Assembly (NCBI GenBank): GCA_004555055.1
Contig: SFJN01000017.1
Location: 1-23,192 of the forward strand
DNA: 23,192 bases
Origin: Bacteroidales bacterium
GTDB lineage: Bacteria > Bacteroidota > Bacteroidia > Bacteroidales > Bacteroidaceae
Direction: 5' to 3'
The translations under genes were made by a program, and so were the position numbers. Positions 1-7,805 of this stretch are shown here, in pieces. How positions within the stretch are numbered: position 1 is the first letter of the stretch; each line of letters starts with the position of its first letter. The notes below the pieces were generated by a model. The model was given only the letters and a program-made list of their open reading frames with translations. It searched no databases and was not told the origin of the DNA.

Positions 1-1
1 A

Positions 2-103
2 GCATACGTTTTGCTCAATGAAGATAACCTCCTTGATGACGAGTATATCTTCTATGGCTATTATAAAATCTTTTCACGTATTTTCGCCGAAGATGAACAT
101 TAA
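2..103 (+). CDS. C-terminal fragment of an unidentified protein (5' end outside window)
   Basis: An open frame enters from the left edge and gives 33 residues before a TAA at 101-103. Its end reads EYIFYGYYKIFSRIF followed by an acidic tail AEDEH, which looks like an ordinary amphipathic, aromatic-rich protein end. I do not recognise the family. The region is more AT-rich than the genes that follow. No other frame on either strand gives a more convincing product over this stretch. It could still be a chance open frame because it is short and has no visible start. Confidence 0.5.
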   Translation, partial: AYVLLNEDNLLDDEYIFYGYYKIFSRIFAEDEH

Positions 104-456
104 GCATGTATTCCCATTTTACCCGCAATTTGATTTCATTATTTAAGGTTCCTCGCATTCTACACGCTCTTTCTCCCTCCTGTCCTCTCCAAGTGCGGCA
201 GGAATTCATAAAGCAGCATAAAGAAGACATGCTCACGACGTCTATTCATTGAATAGCGGAACGAATTGGAAAAGCATTTACAACAAACCGTACACGCTTG
301 TTTACGCTCCGTACCGCCCTCACAAAACGCACGTAGGCCATGCGCCGTGCAACAGGAAAAGTCGGAATAACCACAGTGCTGCAACAACGGGAAAGCGCGG
401 AAACGGGCAGAAACAGCAACTGCAGTTGCATTTTTAGCAAGAAAGCACGCCAAAAA
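104..456. other. Non-coding stretch, no supported gene
   Basis: About 350 bases lie between the partial gene and the predicted promoter of the EF-G paralog. Short open frames exist on both strands (for example 246-440 on the minus strand), but none has a plausible domain or codon pattern and they overlap each other. A small palindrome (ctattc-att-gaatag) lies at 242-256. No tRNA-like cloverleaf was seen by eye. Confidence 0.4.
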
Positions 457-487
457 TTTGGCAGTTTCTAAAATACTCTCTAAATTG
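457..487 (+). promoter_or_regulatory. Candidate Bacteroidetes -33/-7 promoter for the EF-G paralog
   Basis: TTTG at 457-460 is followed after 20 bases by TAAATTG at 481-487. The Bacteroidetes primary sigma consensus is TTTG, 19-21 bases, then TAnnTTTG, so the spacing fits and the -7 box is one base short. Transcription would begin near 493-495, leaving a leader of about 250 bases before the ATG at 749. Confidence 0.45.
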
Positions 488-531
488 CACCCCGATTTTG
501 GTGACAAAAAACAACAACTTGGCACACTTCG

Positions 532-565
532 GGGCGTACTTTTTTCGTAAAACGCCCGTCTTTTT
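532..565 (+). terminator. Terminator-like hairpin in the leader of the EF-G paralog (possible attenuator)
   Basis: GGGCGT at 532-537 pairs with ACGCCC at 552-557 around a T-rich loop, and a T5 run follows at 561-565. It starts about 40 bases after the predicted transcription start and about 185 bases before the coding start. It could be a leader attenuator, or an ordinary terminator of an upstream transcript if the real promoter lies further down. Confidence 0.4.
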
Positions 566-748
566 GGCTGTTTTGAATCCGTCGACCTCCGGGCTTCCTC
601 CTGCTTCGGGAATCCAAAACTCGTCAAGAATCAGCAGTCAAAGCCTATCCGCCTTGTTCCTTAATCATCACTTGTGCATCATCGCCTCCATGAAAAACAC
701 TGCTGATGATGCTTCCGATGCAAAATAATACCAACACCTATACTCACC

Positions 749-2902
749 ATGAAAGTCTACAATTCACACGACATCAAGAACATTGCCCTTCTTGGCAACG
801 ACGGTTCCGGTAAGACCACCCTCACCGAAACCCTTCTGTTCCATGCCGGTGCCATCAAGCGCCGCGGCCGCATCACCATGAAGAACACGGTATCCGACTA
901 CTTCCCCGTAGAGCAGGAATACGGCTACAGCGTCTTCTCCACCGCATTCCACGTGGAATGGAAGGGCAAGAAACTCAATATCATCGACTGTCCGGGTTCC
1001 GACGACTTTGTCGGCTCCGCCATCACTGCCCTCAACGTCACCGACACCGCCGTACTGCTTCTCAACGGTAACTTCGGTCCCGAAGTCGGCACCCAGAACC
1101 ATTTCCGCTATACCGAAAAACTCGGCAAGCCCGTCATCTTCCTCGTCAACCAGCTCGACTCCGAGAACTGCGACTACGACCAGGTGCTCGACGACCTCCA
1201 GACCATCTACGGTTCCAAGGTGGTACCCGTACAGTATCCCGTGACAACCGGTCCCGACTTCAACAGCATCATCGACGTCATCCTCATGAAGAAACTCACA
1301 TGGGGTCCCGACGGAGGTGACTACACCATGGAGGACATCCCTGCCGATGAGTACGACAAGGCCGAAGAGATGCACAAGGCGCTCGTGGAGGCTGCCGCCG
1401 AAAACGACGAGAACCTCATGGAGAAGTTCTTCGAAACCGAACACCTCACCGAAGACGAGATGCGCGAAGGCATCCGCAAGGGTATGGTCACCCGCAGCAT
1501 CTTCCCCGTATTCTGCGTCTGCGCCGGCAAGGACATGGGCGTAGGCCGTCTGATGGAGTTCCTCGGCAACGTGGTACCCTTCGTCGACGAAATGCCCAAG
1601 GTTCACAACACCCGTGGCGTAGAGGTGGCTCCCGTTGAGGACGCACCCACCAGCGTTTATTTCTTCAAGACCGGCATCGAGCCCCACATCGGCGAAGTGC
1701 AGTACTTCAAGGTGATGAGCGGTGTGCTCCGCGAAGGCGACGAACTCACCAATGCCGACCGCGGTTCCAAGGAACGCATGGCTCAGATCTTCGTATGCAG
1801 CGGCGCACAGCGTGAAAAGGTTAGCCAGCTTTCTGCCGGCGACATCGGCTGCACCGTAAAGCTCAAGGACGTACGCACTGGAAACACCCTCAATGCCAAG
1901 GACTGCGACCACCGCTTCAACTTTATCAAATACCCCAACTCGAAGTATACCCGCGCCATCCGCGCCGTCAACGAGGGCGAAACCGAAAAGATGATGGCAG
2001 CGCTCACACGCATGCGCCAGGAAGACCCCACATGGGTGGTTGAACAGTCGAAGGAACTGCGTCAGATCCTCGTTCACGGACAGGGTGAATTCCATCTCCG
2101 CACCCTCAAATGGCGTCTCGAGAATATCGACAAGATTCAGGTGGAATTCTACGAACAGCGCATCCCTTACCGCGAGACCATCACACGTGCCGCACGTGCC
2201 GACTACCGCCACAAGAAGCAGTCGGGAGGCGCCGGACAGTTCGGTGAAGTGCACCTCATCGTCGAGCCCTACTACGACGGCATGCCCGATCCCACCGTCT
2301 TCAAGTTCGGCAACCAGGAAATCCGTGTCAACATCAAGGGTAAGGAAGAGGTCGACCTCGAATGGGGCGGCAAGCTCGTCTTCATCAACAGCGTGGTCGG
2401 CGGTGCCATCGACGCCCGCTTCATGCCTGCCATCCTCAAGGGTGTCATGAGCCGCATGGAGCAGGGACCCCTCACCGGCAGCTACGCCCGCGACGTACGC
2501 GTCATCGTCTACGACGGAAAGATGCACCCCGTTGACTCCAACGAACTCTCCTTCATGCTCGCCGGACGCAACGCCTTCAGCCAGGCCTTCCGCGATGCCG
2601 CTCCCAAGATTCTCGAACCCATCTACGATGTGGAGGTCTTCGTTCCCAGCGACAAGATGGGCGACGTGATGAGCGACCTGCAGGGACGCCGCGGCATGAT
2701 CATCGGCATGCAGTCTGAAAACGGATATGAAAAGCTCACCGCCAAGGTGCCCCTCAAGGAAATGAGCACCTACTCCACCGCACTGAGCAGCCTCACCGGC
2801 GGACGCGCAAGCTTCATCATGAAGTTCGCAAGCTTCGAACTCGTTCCCGGCGAAATCCAGCAGAAACTTGTGGCTGAACTTGCCGTCAAGGATGAAGAAT
2901 AA
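749..2902 (+). CDS. fusA2: Elongation factor G paralog, EF-G2 type with degenerate GTPase motifs
   Basis: The 717-residue protein has the full EF-G layout: G domain (about 1-280), domain II (about 300-395), and domains III-V through the end. The P-loop is intact (GNDGSGKT, 16-23). The remaining GTPase motifs are changed: the switch I stretch RGIT is YGYS (58-61), DTPGHVDF is DCPGSDDF (80-87) so the catalytic His is Ser84, and NKxD is NQLD (134-137). In Bacteroides, an EF-G paralog (EF-G2, fusA2) supports translocation without GTP hydrolysis and is induced under carbon limitation by the regulator Cur (BT4338). This protein fits that type, by inference from motifs. The canonical EF-G gene should lie elsewhere. 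The ATG at 749 is chosen because the P-loop then falls at its normal distance. The stop overlaps the next gene by 11 bp, and a long leader with a hairpin precedes it. Confidence 0.92.
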   Translation: MKVYNSHDIKNIALLGNDGSGKTTLTETLLFHAGAIKRRGRITMKNTVSDYFPVEQEYGYSVFSTAFHVEWKGKKLNIIDCPGSDDFVGSAITALNVTDTAVLLLNGNFGPEVGTQNHFRYTEKLGKPVIFLVNQLDSENCDYDQVLDDLQTIYGSKVVPVQYPVTTGPDFNSIIDVILMKKLTWGPDGGDYTMEDIPADEYDKAEEMHKALVEAAAENDENLMEKFFETEHLTEDEMREGIRKGMVTRSIFPVFCVCAGKDMGVGRLMEFLGNVVPFVDEMPKVHNTRGVEVAPVEDAPTSVYFFKTGIEPHIGEVQYFKVMSGVLREGDELTNADRGSKERMAQIFVCSGAQREKVSQLSAGDIGCTVKLKDVRTGNTLNAKDCDHRFNFIKYPNSKYTRAIRAVNEGETEKMMAALTRMRQEDPTWVVEQSKELRQILVHGQGEFHLRTLKWRLENIDKIQVEFYEQRIPYRETITRAARADYRHKKQSGGAGQFGEVHLIVEPYYDGMPDPTVFKFGNQEIRVNIKGKEEVDLEWGGKLVFINSVVGGAIDARFMPAILKGVMSRMEQGPLTGSYARDVRVIVYDGKMHPVDSNELSFMLAGRNAFSQAFRDAAPKILEPIYDVEVFVPSDKMGDVMSDLQGRRGMIIGMQSENGYEKLTAKVPLKEMSTYSTALSSLTGGRASFIMKFASFELVPGEIQQKLVAELAVKDEE

Positions 2903-3743
2903 CATCATCTCCCTTCTGGCCGCAGCCCTTCTGGGTTGCGGCCTTTTCACGCTCCTCACAGCCTGCAAGGACGAAGCCCGGCAACTCGAGGCAGCCATCG
3001 AAGCCATCAACCGCCAGTTCCCGCAGGAAATCGCCGAAGGCACCACCATCGACGGCTTCTTCAACGGCGAAGCCGACGGAAAACCCACCGTCGACATACG
3101 GGTCACCATGGACGAAAATGCGGCAAAGTCTGCCATCGACGCTGAGCGCATGGCCCGGATGAAGGACGACCTCGTCAACTCCTTCACCATCGCCGCACGT
3201 CAGGACGAGAACCTCCGCTCCATGTTCTCGCTCATCGCCGCCAACGGCCGCACCCTCACCCTCACCCTGCTGCAGAAACCTTCGGGCAAACGCCAGCGTG
3301 TGGAGGTCAGCCCTGCCGAGCTGCAGGACATCGTGGGCAGCAAGGACATTCCCCTCGCCGAGCTCCAGCGCCGCGAACTCGAACGCTATGTCGACTCGCA
3401 GCAGGCTCTCCTGCCCATGGTGCAGGGACCCCTCACCTGCGTCACCATCGAGCACCGCAAGACGCAGGGCGACAACGCCGTGGTGTGGACCTACGATGTA
3501 GATGAAGCCACCATCAACATCGACCTCCTCAACTCCAACCTCCCCACCGTCAAGCGCGAAATCCTCGGCACCATGTCCCAACCCGATGGCATGAGCATGC
3601 TACGCACCTTCGTGGCCAACGGCTGCGCACTGCGCTATGTCTACAACGGCACCTCGACCGGAAAGCGTTGCGAAGTGTACATCACCACCGACGACCTCCG
3701 GCAGGCCCTACGCAACGCCGGCAGCACCGAACTCACCAAATAG
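2892..3743 (+). CDS. Lipoprotein of unknown function, overlapping the EF-G paralog gene
   Basis: The ATG at 2892 gives a 283-residue protein with a classic lipoprotein signal peptide: MKNN, a hydrophobic run, then the lipobox LTAC with Cys at residue 25 followed by KDE. This start lies inside the last codons of the EF-G paralog (11-bp overlap), so translation is probably coupled. A TTG start at 2868 would spoil the signal peptide. The mature part is soluble, charged and alpha/beta-like, with two similar-looking halves (FNGEADGKPTVDIRVTM near the start and YDVDEATINIDLL later). I recognise no domain. It should be attached to the inner or outer membrane; the residue after Cys is Lys. Its link to the translation factor may be only transcriptional. 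Confidence 0.85.
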   Translation: MKNNIISLLAAALLGCGLFTLLTACKDEARQLEAAIEAINRQFPQEIAEGTTIDGFFNGEADGKPTVDIRVTMDENAAKSAIDAERMARMKDDLVNSFTIAARQDENLRSMFSLIAANGRTLTLTLLQKPSGKRQRVEVSPAELQDIVGSKDIPLAELQRRELERYVDSQQALLPMVQGPLTCVTIEHRKTQGDNAVVWTYDVDEATINIDLLNSNLPTVKREILGTMSQPDGMSMLRTFVANGCALRYVYNGTSTGKRCEVYITTDDLRQALRNAGSTELTK

Positions 3744-3766
3744 CCGCAACAGGCCGAAAACGTCAC

Positions 3767-3827
3767 AACGGCCCCAGACGAAGAATGCCCTTCAAACTCA
3801 CGGAGAGCACCTTCGCCTGGGGCCGTT
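3767..3827 (+). terminator. Long hairpin after the lipoprotein gene, probable terminator
   Basis: AACGGCCCCAG (3767-3777) is the exact reverse complement of CTGGGGCCGTT (3817-3827). After one mismatch, CGAAG (3779-3783) pairs with CTTCG (3811-3815), leaving a 27-base loop. The arms begin 24 bases past the stop codon. The following bases are only weakly T-rich, so efficiency is uncertain. Confidence 0.6.
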
Positions 3828-4041
3828 TCCATGCCCTTTTCCGGCATCCCGCAACCAGCCTTTTCACGCCATCTCCACGGCGGCACAGCACTGTTTCCTT
3901 TCACAGAATGCACATCACACCAACGTTTCTTCGGCATTTTATAGGCAAAGAACGGCGCTTTCCATGCGTAAACCTACGGGGAAAACCGGAGATTCACGCA
4001 TTTTTTTACATTCGTTCGCAAGAAAACACGGAGAAAGTACG
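3828..4041. other. Intergenic region before galE, no gene seen
   Basis: Short overlapping open frames on both strands lack any recognisable domain. The T7 run near 4001-4007 and the promoter box that follows suggest this is the upstream regulatory region of galE. Confidence 0.4.
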
Positions 4042-4049
4042 TATATTTG
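4042..4049 (+). promoter_or_regulatory. Candidate -7 box for galE
   Basis: TATATTTG at 4042-4049 matches the Bacteroidetes -7 consensus TAnnTTTG exactly. A weak -33 match, TTCG at 4015-4018, lies 23 bases upstream, slightly too far. The start codon follows about 85 bases downstream. Confidence 0.55.
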
Positions 4050-4133
4050 CAGCGTATAAAGGCGTGTCCGGCCGTATTTTACGGCACGTTACGGCACGCC
4101 ATTCCACGTGAAAACCTATAAATCCATCGCGAT

Positions 4134-5150
4134 ATGAAAATCCTTCTTACCGGCGGCGCCGGCTTCATCGGCAGCCACACCCTCATCGAACTCACCGAAG
4201 CAGGCCACGAAGCCGTGGTGGTCGACAACCTCGACAACTCCAGCCCCATCGCCCTCAAGCGCGTTGCCAAAATCATCGGCAAGGAAGTACCCTTCTATAA
4301 GGTCGACATCCGCGACCGCGAAGGCCTCCAGCGCGTGTTCGACGAGCACCACTTCGATGCCTGCATCCACTTCGCAGGCCTCAAGGCCGTGGGCGAAAGC
4401 TGCGCCAAGCCTTTGGAATACTACGAAAACAACATGAACGGCACCTTCGTCCTGCTTGACGTCATGCGCAAGAACGGCTGCAAGAACATCATCTTCTCCA
4501 GCTCTGCCACCGTCTACGGCGACCCTGCCATCATCCCCATCACCGAGGAGTGCCCCAAGGGACACTGCACCAACCCCTACGGCCAGACCAAGTCGATGCT
4601 CGAAGAGGTGCTCATGGACGTGCAGAAGGCCGACCAGGAATGGAACGTCGTGCTCCTCCGCTACTTCAACCCCATCGGTGCACACAAGAGCGGCACCATC
4701 GGCGAAAACCCCAACGGCATCCCCAACAACCTCATGCCTTACATCACCCAGGTGGCCGTAGGCAAGCGTCAGGAACTCGGTGTCTTCGGCAACGACTATG
4801 ACACCCACGACGGCACCGGCGTACGCGACTACATCCACGTTGTCGACCTCGCACGTGCTCACGTTGCCGCACTCCAGGCCATCGAGCGCAAGCAGGGCAT
4901 TGCCATCTACAACATCGGTACAGGCCACGGCTACAGCGTGCTCGATGTGGTGAACGCCTTCATCAAGGCCAACGGTGTGGACGTTCCCTACGCCATCAAG
5001 CCGCGCCGCCCGGGCGACATCGCCACCTGCTACTGCAACCCCGCAAAGGCCAAGAAGGAACTCGGCTGGGAGGCTCAGTACGGCATCGAGGACATGTGCC
5101 GCGACAGCTGGAACTGGCAGAAGAACAACCCCAACGGTTTCGAAGAATAA
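4134..5150 (+). CDS. galE: UDP-glucose 4-epimerase
   Basis: GalE interconverts UDP-glucose and UDP-galactose in the Leloir pathway and supplies UDP-galactose for surface glycans in the cytoplasm. The 338-residue length is typical. The N-terminal Rossmann motif TGGAGFIG (6-13) binds NAD. The catalytic Ser124 (SSSATVYG) and the pair Tyr149/Lys153 (YGQTK) fall at the same numbers as in E. coli GalE. The segment RYFNPIGAH and the C-terminal RPGDIATCYCNP are also family signatures. It has its own promoter candidate and is followed by a G/C-rich hairpin, so it may be a single-gene unit, although nspC follows closely. Confidence 0.97.
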   Translation: MKILLTGGAGFIGSHTLIELTEAGHEAVVVDNLDNSSPIALKRVAKIIGKEVPFYKVDIRDREGLQRVFDEHHFDACIHFAGLKAVGESCAKPLEYYENNMNGTFVLLDVMRKNGCKNIIFSSSATVYGDPAIIPITEECPKGHCTNPYGQTKSMLEEVLMDVQKADQEWNVVLLRYFNPIGAHKSGTIGENPNGIPNNLMPYITQVAVGKRQELGVFGNDYDTHDGTGVRDYIHVVDLARAHVAALQAIERKQGIAIYNIGTGHGYSVLDVVNAFIKANGVDVPYAIKPRRPGDIATCYCNPAKAKKELGWEAQYGIEDMCRDSWNWQKNNPNGFEE

Positions 5151-5158
5151 CACGCACA

Positions 5159-5201
5159 CCGGGGAGGGGCGGTGTCCCATGGCATTGTCCCCCCCCTCCG
5201 G
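5159..5201 (+). terminator. GC-rich hairpin after galE
   Basis: CCGG (5159-5162) plus AGGGG (5165-5169) pair with CCCCT and CCGG at 5193-5201, with a two-base bulge. No T-run follows, so it may be a weak terminator or a processing or stability hairpin. The possible GTG start of the nspC frame (5172) lies in its loop. Confidence 0.4.
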
Positions 5202-6512
5202 CCGTGCTTACCAATACACTGGCGGGAAACGCTCCCGACAGCATTTACCACAGATGTCGTACGGTGGCAAGACCATGAAACCCACCACAAACCCCAAGCA
5301 CATTTGCATCCATACTATCTGATAGAGGAGAGGCTGCTTCGCCGCAACCTCTCCCTTATTCGTAAAATATCCGAGGCCGCCGGCGTGGAATTCATCCTCG
5401 CCTTCAAGGCCTACGCCCTGTGGCGCACATTCCCCATCTTCCGCGAATACATCAGCCACACCACCGCCAGTTCGCCCTGGGAGGCACGCCTTGCCCTTGA
5501 GGAATTCGGCTCGCGCGCACACACCTATTCCCCCGCCTACGAGGAAGAAACCTTCGGCGACATCCTCCGTTGCTCCAGCCACATCAGCTTCAACAGCCTG
5601 ACACAGTACGCCCACTTCGCAGGCAACGTGGAGGAATGGAACAAGACTCATGGCAACGACAGTTCCAGGGTGAGTTGCGGACTGCGCATCAACCCCGAGG
5701 CTTCGCCCATCGAAACCGAAATCTACAATCCCTGCGCACCGGGAAGCCGCTTCGGCGTGCTGGCCGCTGACCTGCCCGAAACCCTCCCAAAAGGCATAGA
5801 AGGACTGCACTGCCACTGCCACTGCGAAAGCAGTTGCGACGACCTGCGCCACTCCCTGCAACGCATCGAGGAGCGCTTCGGGCACTGGCTTCAGCAGGTC
5901 AGATGGATCAATCTCGGCGGCGGACATCTTGTCACCCGCAAGGACTACGATACCGAGGGACTCATCACCCTGCTCCGCGACTTCCGCAGAAGGCATCCCC
6001 ACCTCAAGGTCATCCTCGAACCCGGCAGCGCCTTCGGATGGCAGACGGGCCCCCTCGTCAGTCAGGTGGTGGACATCGTCAGCAACCACGGCATCCGCAC
6101 CGCCGTCCTCAACGTCTCCTTTACCTGCCACATGCCCGACTGTCTGGAAATGCCTTATTGGCCGGCCGTACGGCTGGCGGACGGCGAGGAGGCCGGAGCC
6201 ATGGAACGTCCCGAAGAACTGGCAGTCCCTGCCGAAACACTGGAGAACGATATCCACGCCACCGGCGAATGCACCTACCGTCTGGGCGGAAACAGCTGTC
6301 TCTCGGGCGACTGGATGGGTAGCTGGCGATTCCCAAGACCGTTGAAGACGGGCGACATCATCGTCTTCGACGACATGAACCACTACACCACCGTCAAGAC
6401 CTGCACCTTCAACGGCATAGCTCACCCAGCCATCGTGCTCAAACACCTCGACGGCACACGCCAGACCCTGCGGCATTTCACCTACGAGGATTACCGCGAC
6501 CGTATGGACTGA
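5172..6512 (+). CDS. nspC: Carboxynorspermidine decarboxylase, start uncertain
   Basis: A PLP-dependent fold-III decarboxylase of the alternative spermidine pathway, converting carboxyspermidine or carboxynorspermidine to spermidine or norspermidine. Signatures are the PLP lysine in ILAFKAYALW (Lys codon at 5406-5408), TASSPWEARLALEE, the chain LHCHCHCESS, the phosphate-binding Gly-rich INLGGGHL, ILEPGSAFGW, and the C-terminal GNSCLSGDWMG and FDDMNHYT. The conserved region begins at PYYLIEERL (5310 on). The frame is open back to a GTG at 5172, giving 446 residues, about 50-60 more than usual, and the extra N-terminus does not look like the family. There is no in-frame ATG near the expected start; an in-frame TTG lies at 5304, and an ATG at 5275 is in another frame. 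The partner dehydrogenase is not in the window. A perfect 18-bp tandem duplication spans the stop codon. Confidence 0.88.
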   Translation: MSHGIVPPLRPCLPIHWRETLPTAFTTDVVRWQDHETHHKPQAHLHPYYLIEERLLRRNLSLIRKISEAAGVEFILAFKAYALWRTFPIFREYISHTTASSPWEARLALEEFGSRAHTYSPAYEEETFGDILRCSSHISFNSLTQYAHFAGNVEEWNKTHGNDSSRVSCGLRINPEASPIETEIYNPCAPGSRFGVLAADLPETLPKGIEGLHCHCHCESSCDDLRHSLQRIEERFGHWLQQVRWINLGGGHLVTRKDYDTEGLITLLRDFRRRHPHLKVILEPGSAFGWQTGPLVSQVVDIVSNHGIRTAVLNVSFTCHMPDCLEMPYWPAVRLADGEEAGAMERPEELAVPAETLENDIHATGECTYRLGGNSCLSGDWMGSWRFPRPLKTGDIIVFDDMNHYTTVKTCTFNGIAHPAIVLKHLDGTRQTLRHFTYEDYRDRMD

Positions 6513-6543
6513 ACATCCCTAAAAAACTGAACATCCCTAAAAA
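6508..6543. repeat. Perfect 18-bp tandem duplication
   Basis: ACTGAACATCCCTAAAAA occurs twice without a gap, at 6508-6525 and 6526-6543. The first copy contains the nspC stop codon (6510-6512), so the second copy adds a spare TGA. The duplication fills most of the gap to the next start at 6552. Confidence 0.9.
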
Positions 6544-6551
6544 CAATCGGA

Positions 6552-7664
6552 ATGAAACATCTGATACCCCTCCTGCTGGCACTCCTTGCCCCAATGCTAC
6601 CCGTCGGCGCCCAACGCACGGTATGGACAAGCCCGCTCCAGGGCGAAATCCCCTGCATTGAAGGCCGCGCATGGAACATCGAAACGGGGAAGAACTTCCA
6701 ACGGCTGCCGGCACGCTTCGAGACCACACTGCCCGCAAATGTATGGGAACTTTCCAAACAGGGGGCCGGACTCTCCATCAGCTTCGTCACCACCGCACGG
6801 AACATCAGCGTGCGCTATGGACTGTCACTCCACTCCGACGGATACCGCAACATGGCACCCCTGAACCATTCCGGACTCGACCTCTACGGCAGGACCACCG
6901 ACGGAAAATGCCACTGGATAGGCAACCACATGCGATGGAGCTGGAGGCCTGACACCGTGTGCATGGAATGGCACAACCTCACACCGCCCAAAGCCGGAGC
7001 TGACGGTACGGAATACATCCTCTACCTGCCGGGATACAACGCACTGAAGTTTCTGGAAATCGGCGTCGACGAAGGCGCGGCATTCCGTTTCAAAGCTCCT
7101 TCCGAAGAGCCTCCCGTGGTAATCTACGGCAGTTCCATCATCCAGGGGGCATCGCCCAGCCGTCCGGGACTGATGATAACGAACATCGTAGCCCGCGAAC
7201 TGCAATGCCCCGTGGTGAACCTCGGATTCTCGGGGTCGGCACTCATGGAACCGGCAGTTTTCGACATGCTTGCCGAAATCGAAGCCCGGGCGTTCGTCAT
7301 CGACCCCATCCCCAACAGTTACAGTCTGGACGAAGAGGAAATTGTGAAACGCGCCACGGAGGGCATCCGCAGGCTGCGCAGCAGGTCGGAAGCCCCCATC
7401 CTCATGGTGGAGTGCCATCCGATGTCCGACAGCATCTTCCAGGCCAACCTTACGGCACGCTACGCACGCAGCAACGCCGCCTTCAGGCGCGCATTCGAAC
7501 AGCTTAGAGCTGAAGGCGTGAAGCATCTCCACTATCTGCCGAACACCGACATACATTTCTCTGAAGAGGACATGATTGAGGGCACGCATCCCAACGACCT
7601 CGGATGCCGCGCCTACGCCGAAGCCTACAAACGGAGCATCCGCCGCATCGCATCGCTGCCCTGA
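6552..7664 (+). CDS. Secreted SGNH/GDSL-type hydrolase with N-terminal GxDLY domain
   Basis: This 370-residue protein starts with a signal peptide ending at GA/Q (about residues 1-20), so it is exported to the periplasm or beyond. The first half is a beta-rich domain containing GLDLY, the motif that names the GxDLY family (PF14607). The second half is a GDSL-like lipase/esterase domain (PF14606 type): block I GSSIIQG with nucleophile Ser195, block II NLGFSGSALMEP, then IDPIPNSY, and the final block EGTHPNDLG with His346. The usual Asp three residues before that His is Glu343. Such proteins are found in carbohydrate-degrading Bacteroidetes and may remove acyl groups from polysaccharides; the substrate cannot be told here. 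The ATG is 39 bases after the nspC stop, so cotranscription is likely. Confidence 0.88.
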   Translation: MKHLIPLLLALLAPMLPVGAQRTVWTSPLQGEIPCIEGRAWNIETGKNFQRLPARFETTLPANVWELSKQGAGLSISFVTTARNISVRYGLSLHSDGYRNMAPLNHSGLDLYGRTTDGKCHWIGNHMRWSWRPDTVCMEWHNLTPPKAGADGTEYILYLPGYNALKFLEIGVDEGAAFRFKAPSEEPPVVIYGSSIIQGASPSRPGLMITNIVARELQCPVVNLGFSGSALMEPAVFDMLAEIEARAFVIDPIPNSYSLDEEEIVKRATEGIRRLRSRSEAPILMVECHPMSDSIFQANLTARYARSNAAFRRAFEQLRAEGVKHLHYLPNTDIHFSEEDMIEGTHPNDLGCRAYAEAYKRSIRRIASLP

Positions 7665-7805
7665 CGGACCGCGCAAAGGTCCAGACTGCAGGCACACCTT
7701 CCCCCTACAGGCAGTCACTCCCCCCCTTCGCCGAAACAACCATACTCCAATCTCCGGTGGGCCGCACTTTTCCGTCTCCACCGTCATAAAACACCACTTA
7801 TTACC

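Noticed and set aside
160..627. A 155-codon minus-strand frame before the EF-G paralog
   Set aside because: No domain, Cys-rich irregular sequence, and it runs across the predicted promoter and hairpin of the EF-G paralog.
764..3190. An 808-codon open frame antisense to the EF-G paralog
   Set aside because: It mirrors the strong C-ending codon bias of the real gene, has no recognisable domain, and the sense frame has clear EF-G motifs. The same applies to the long antisense frames opposite galE, nspC, recG and the MATE gene.
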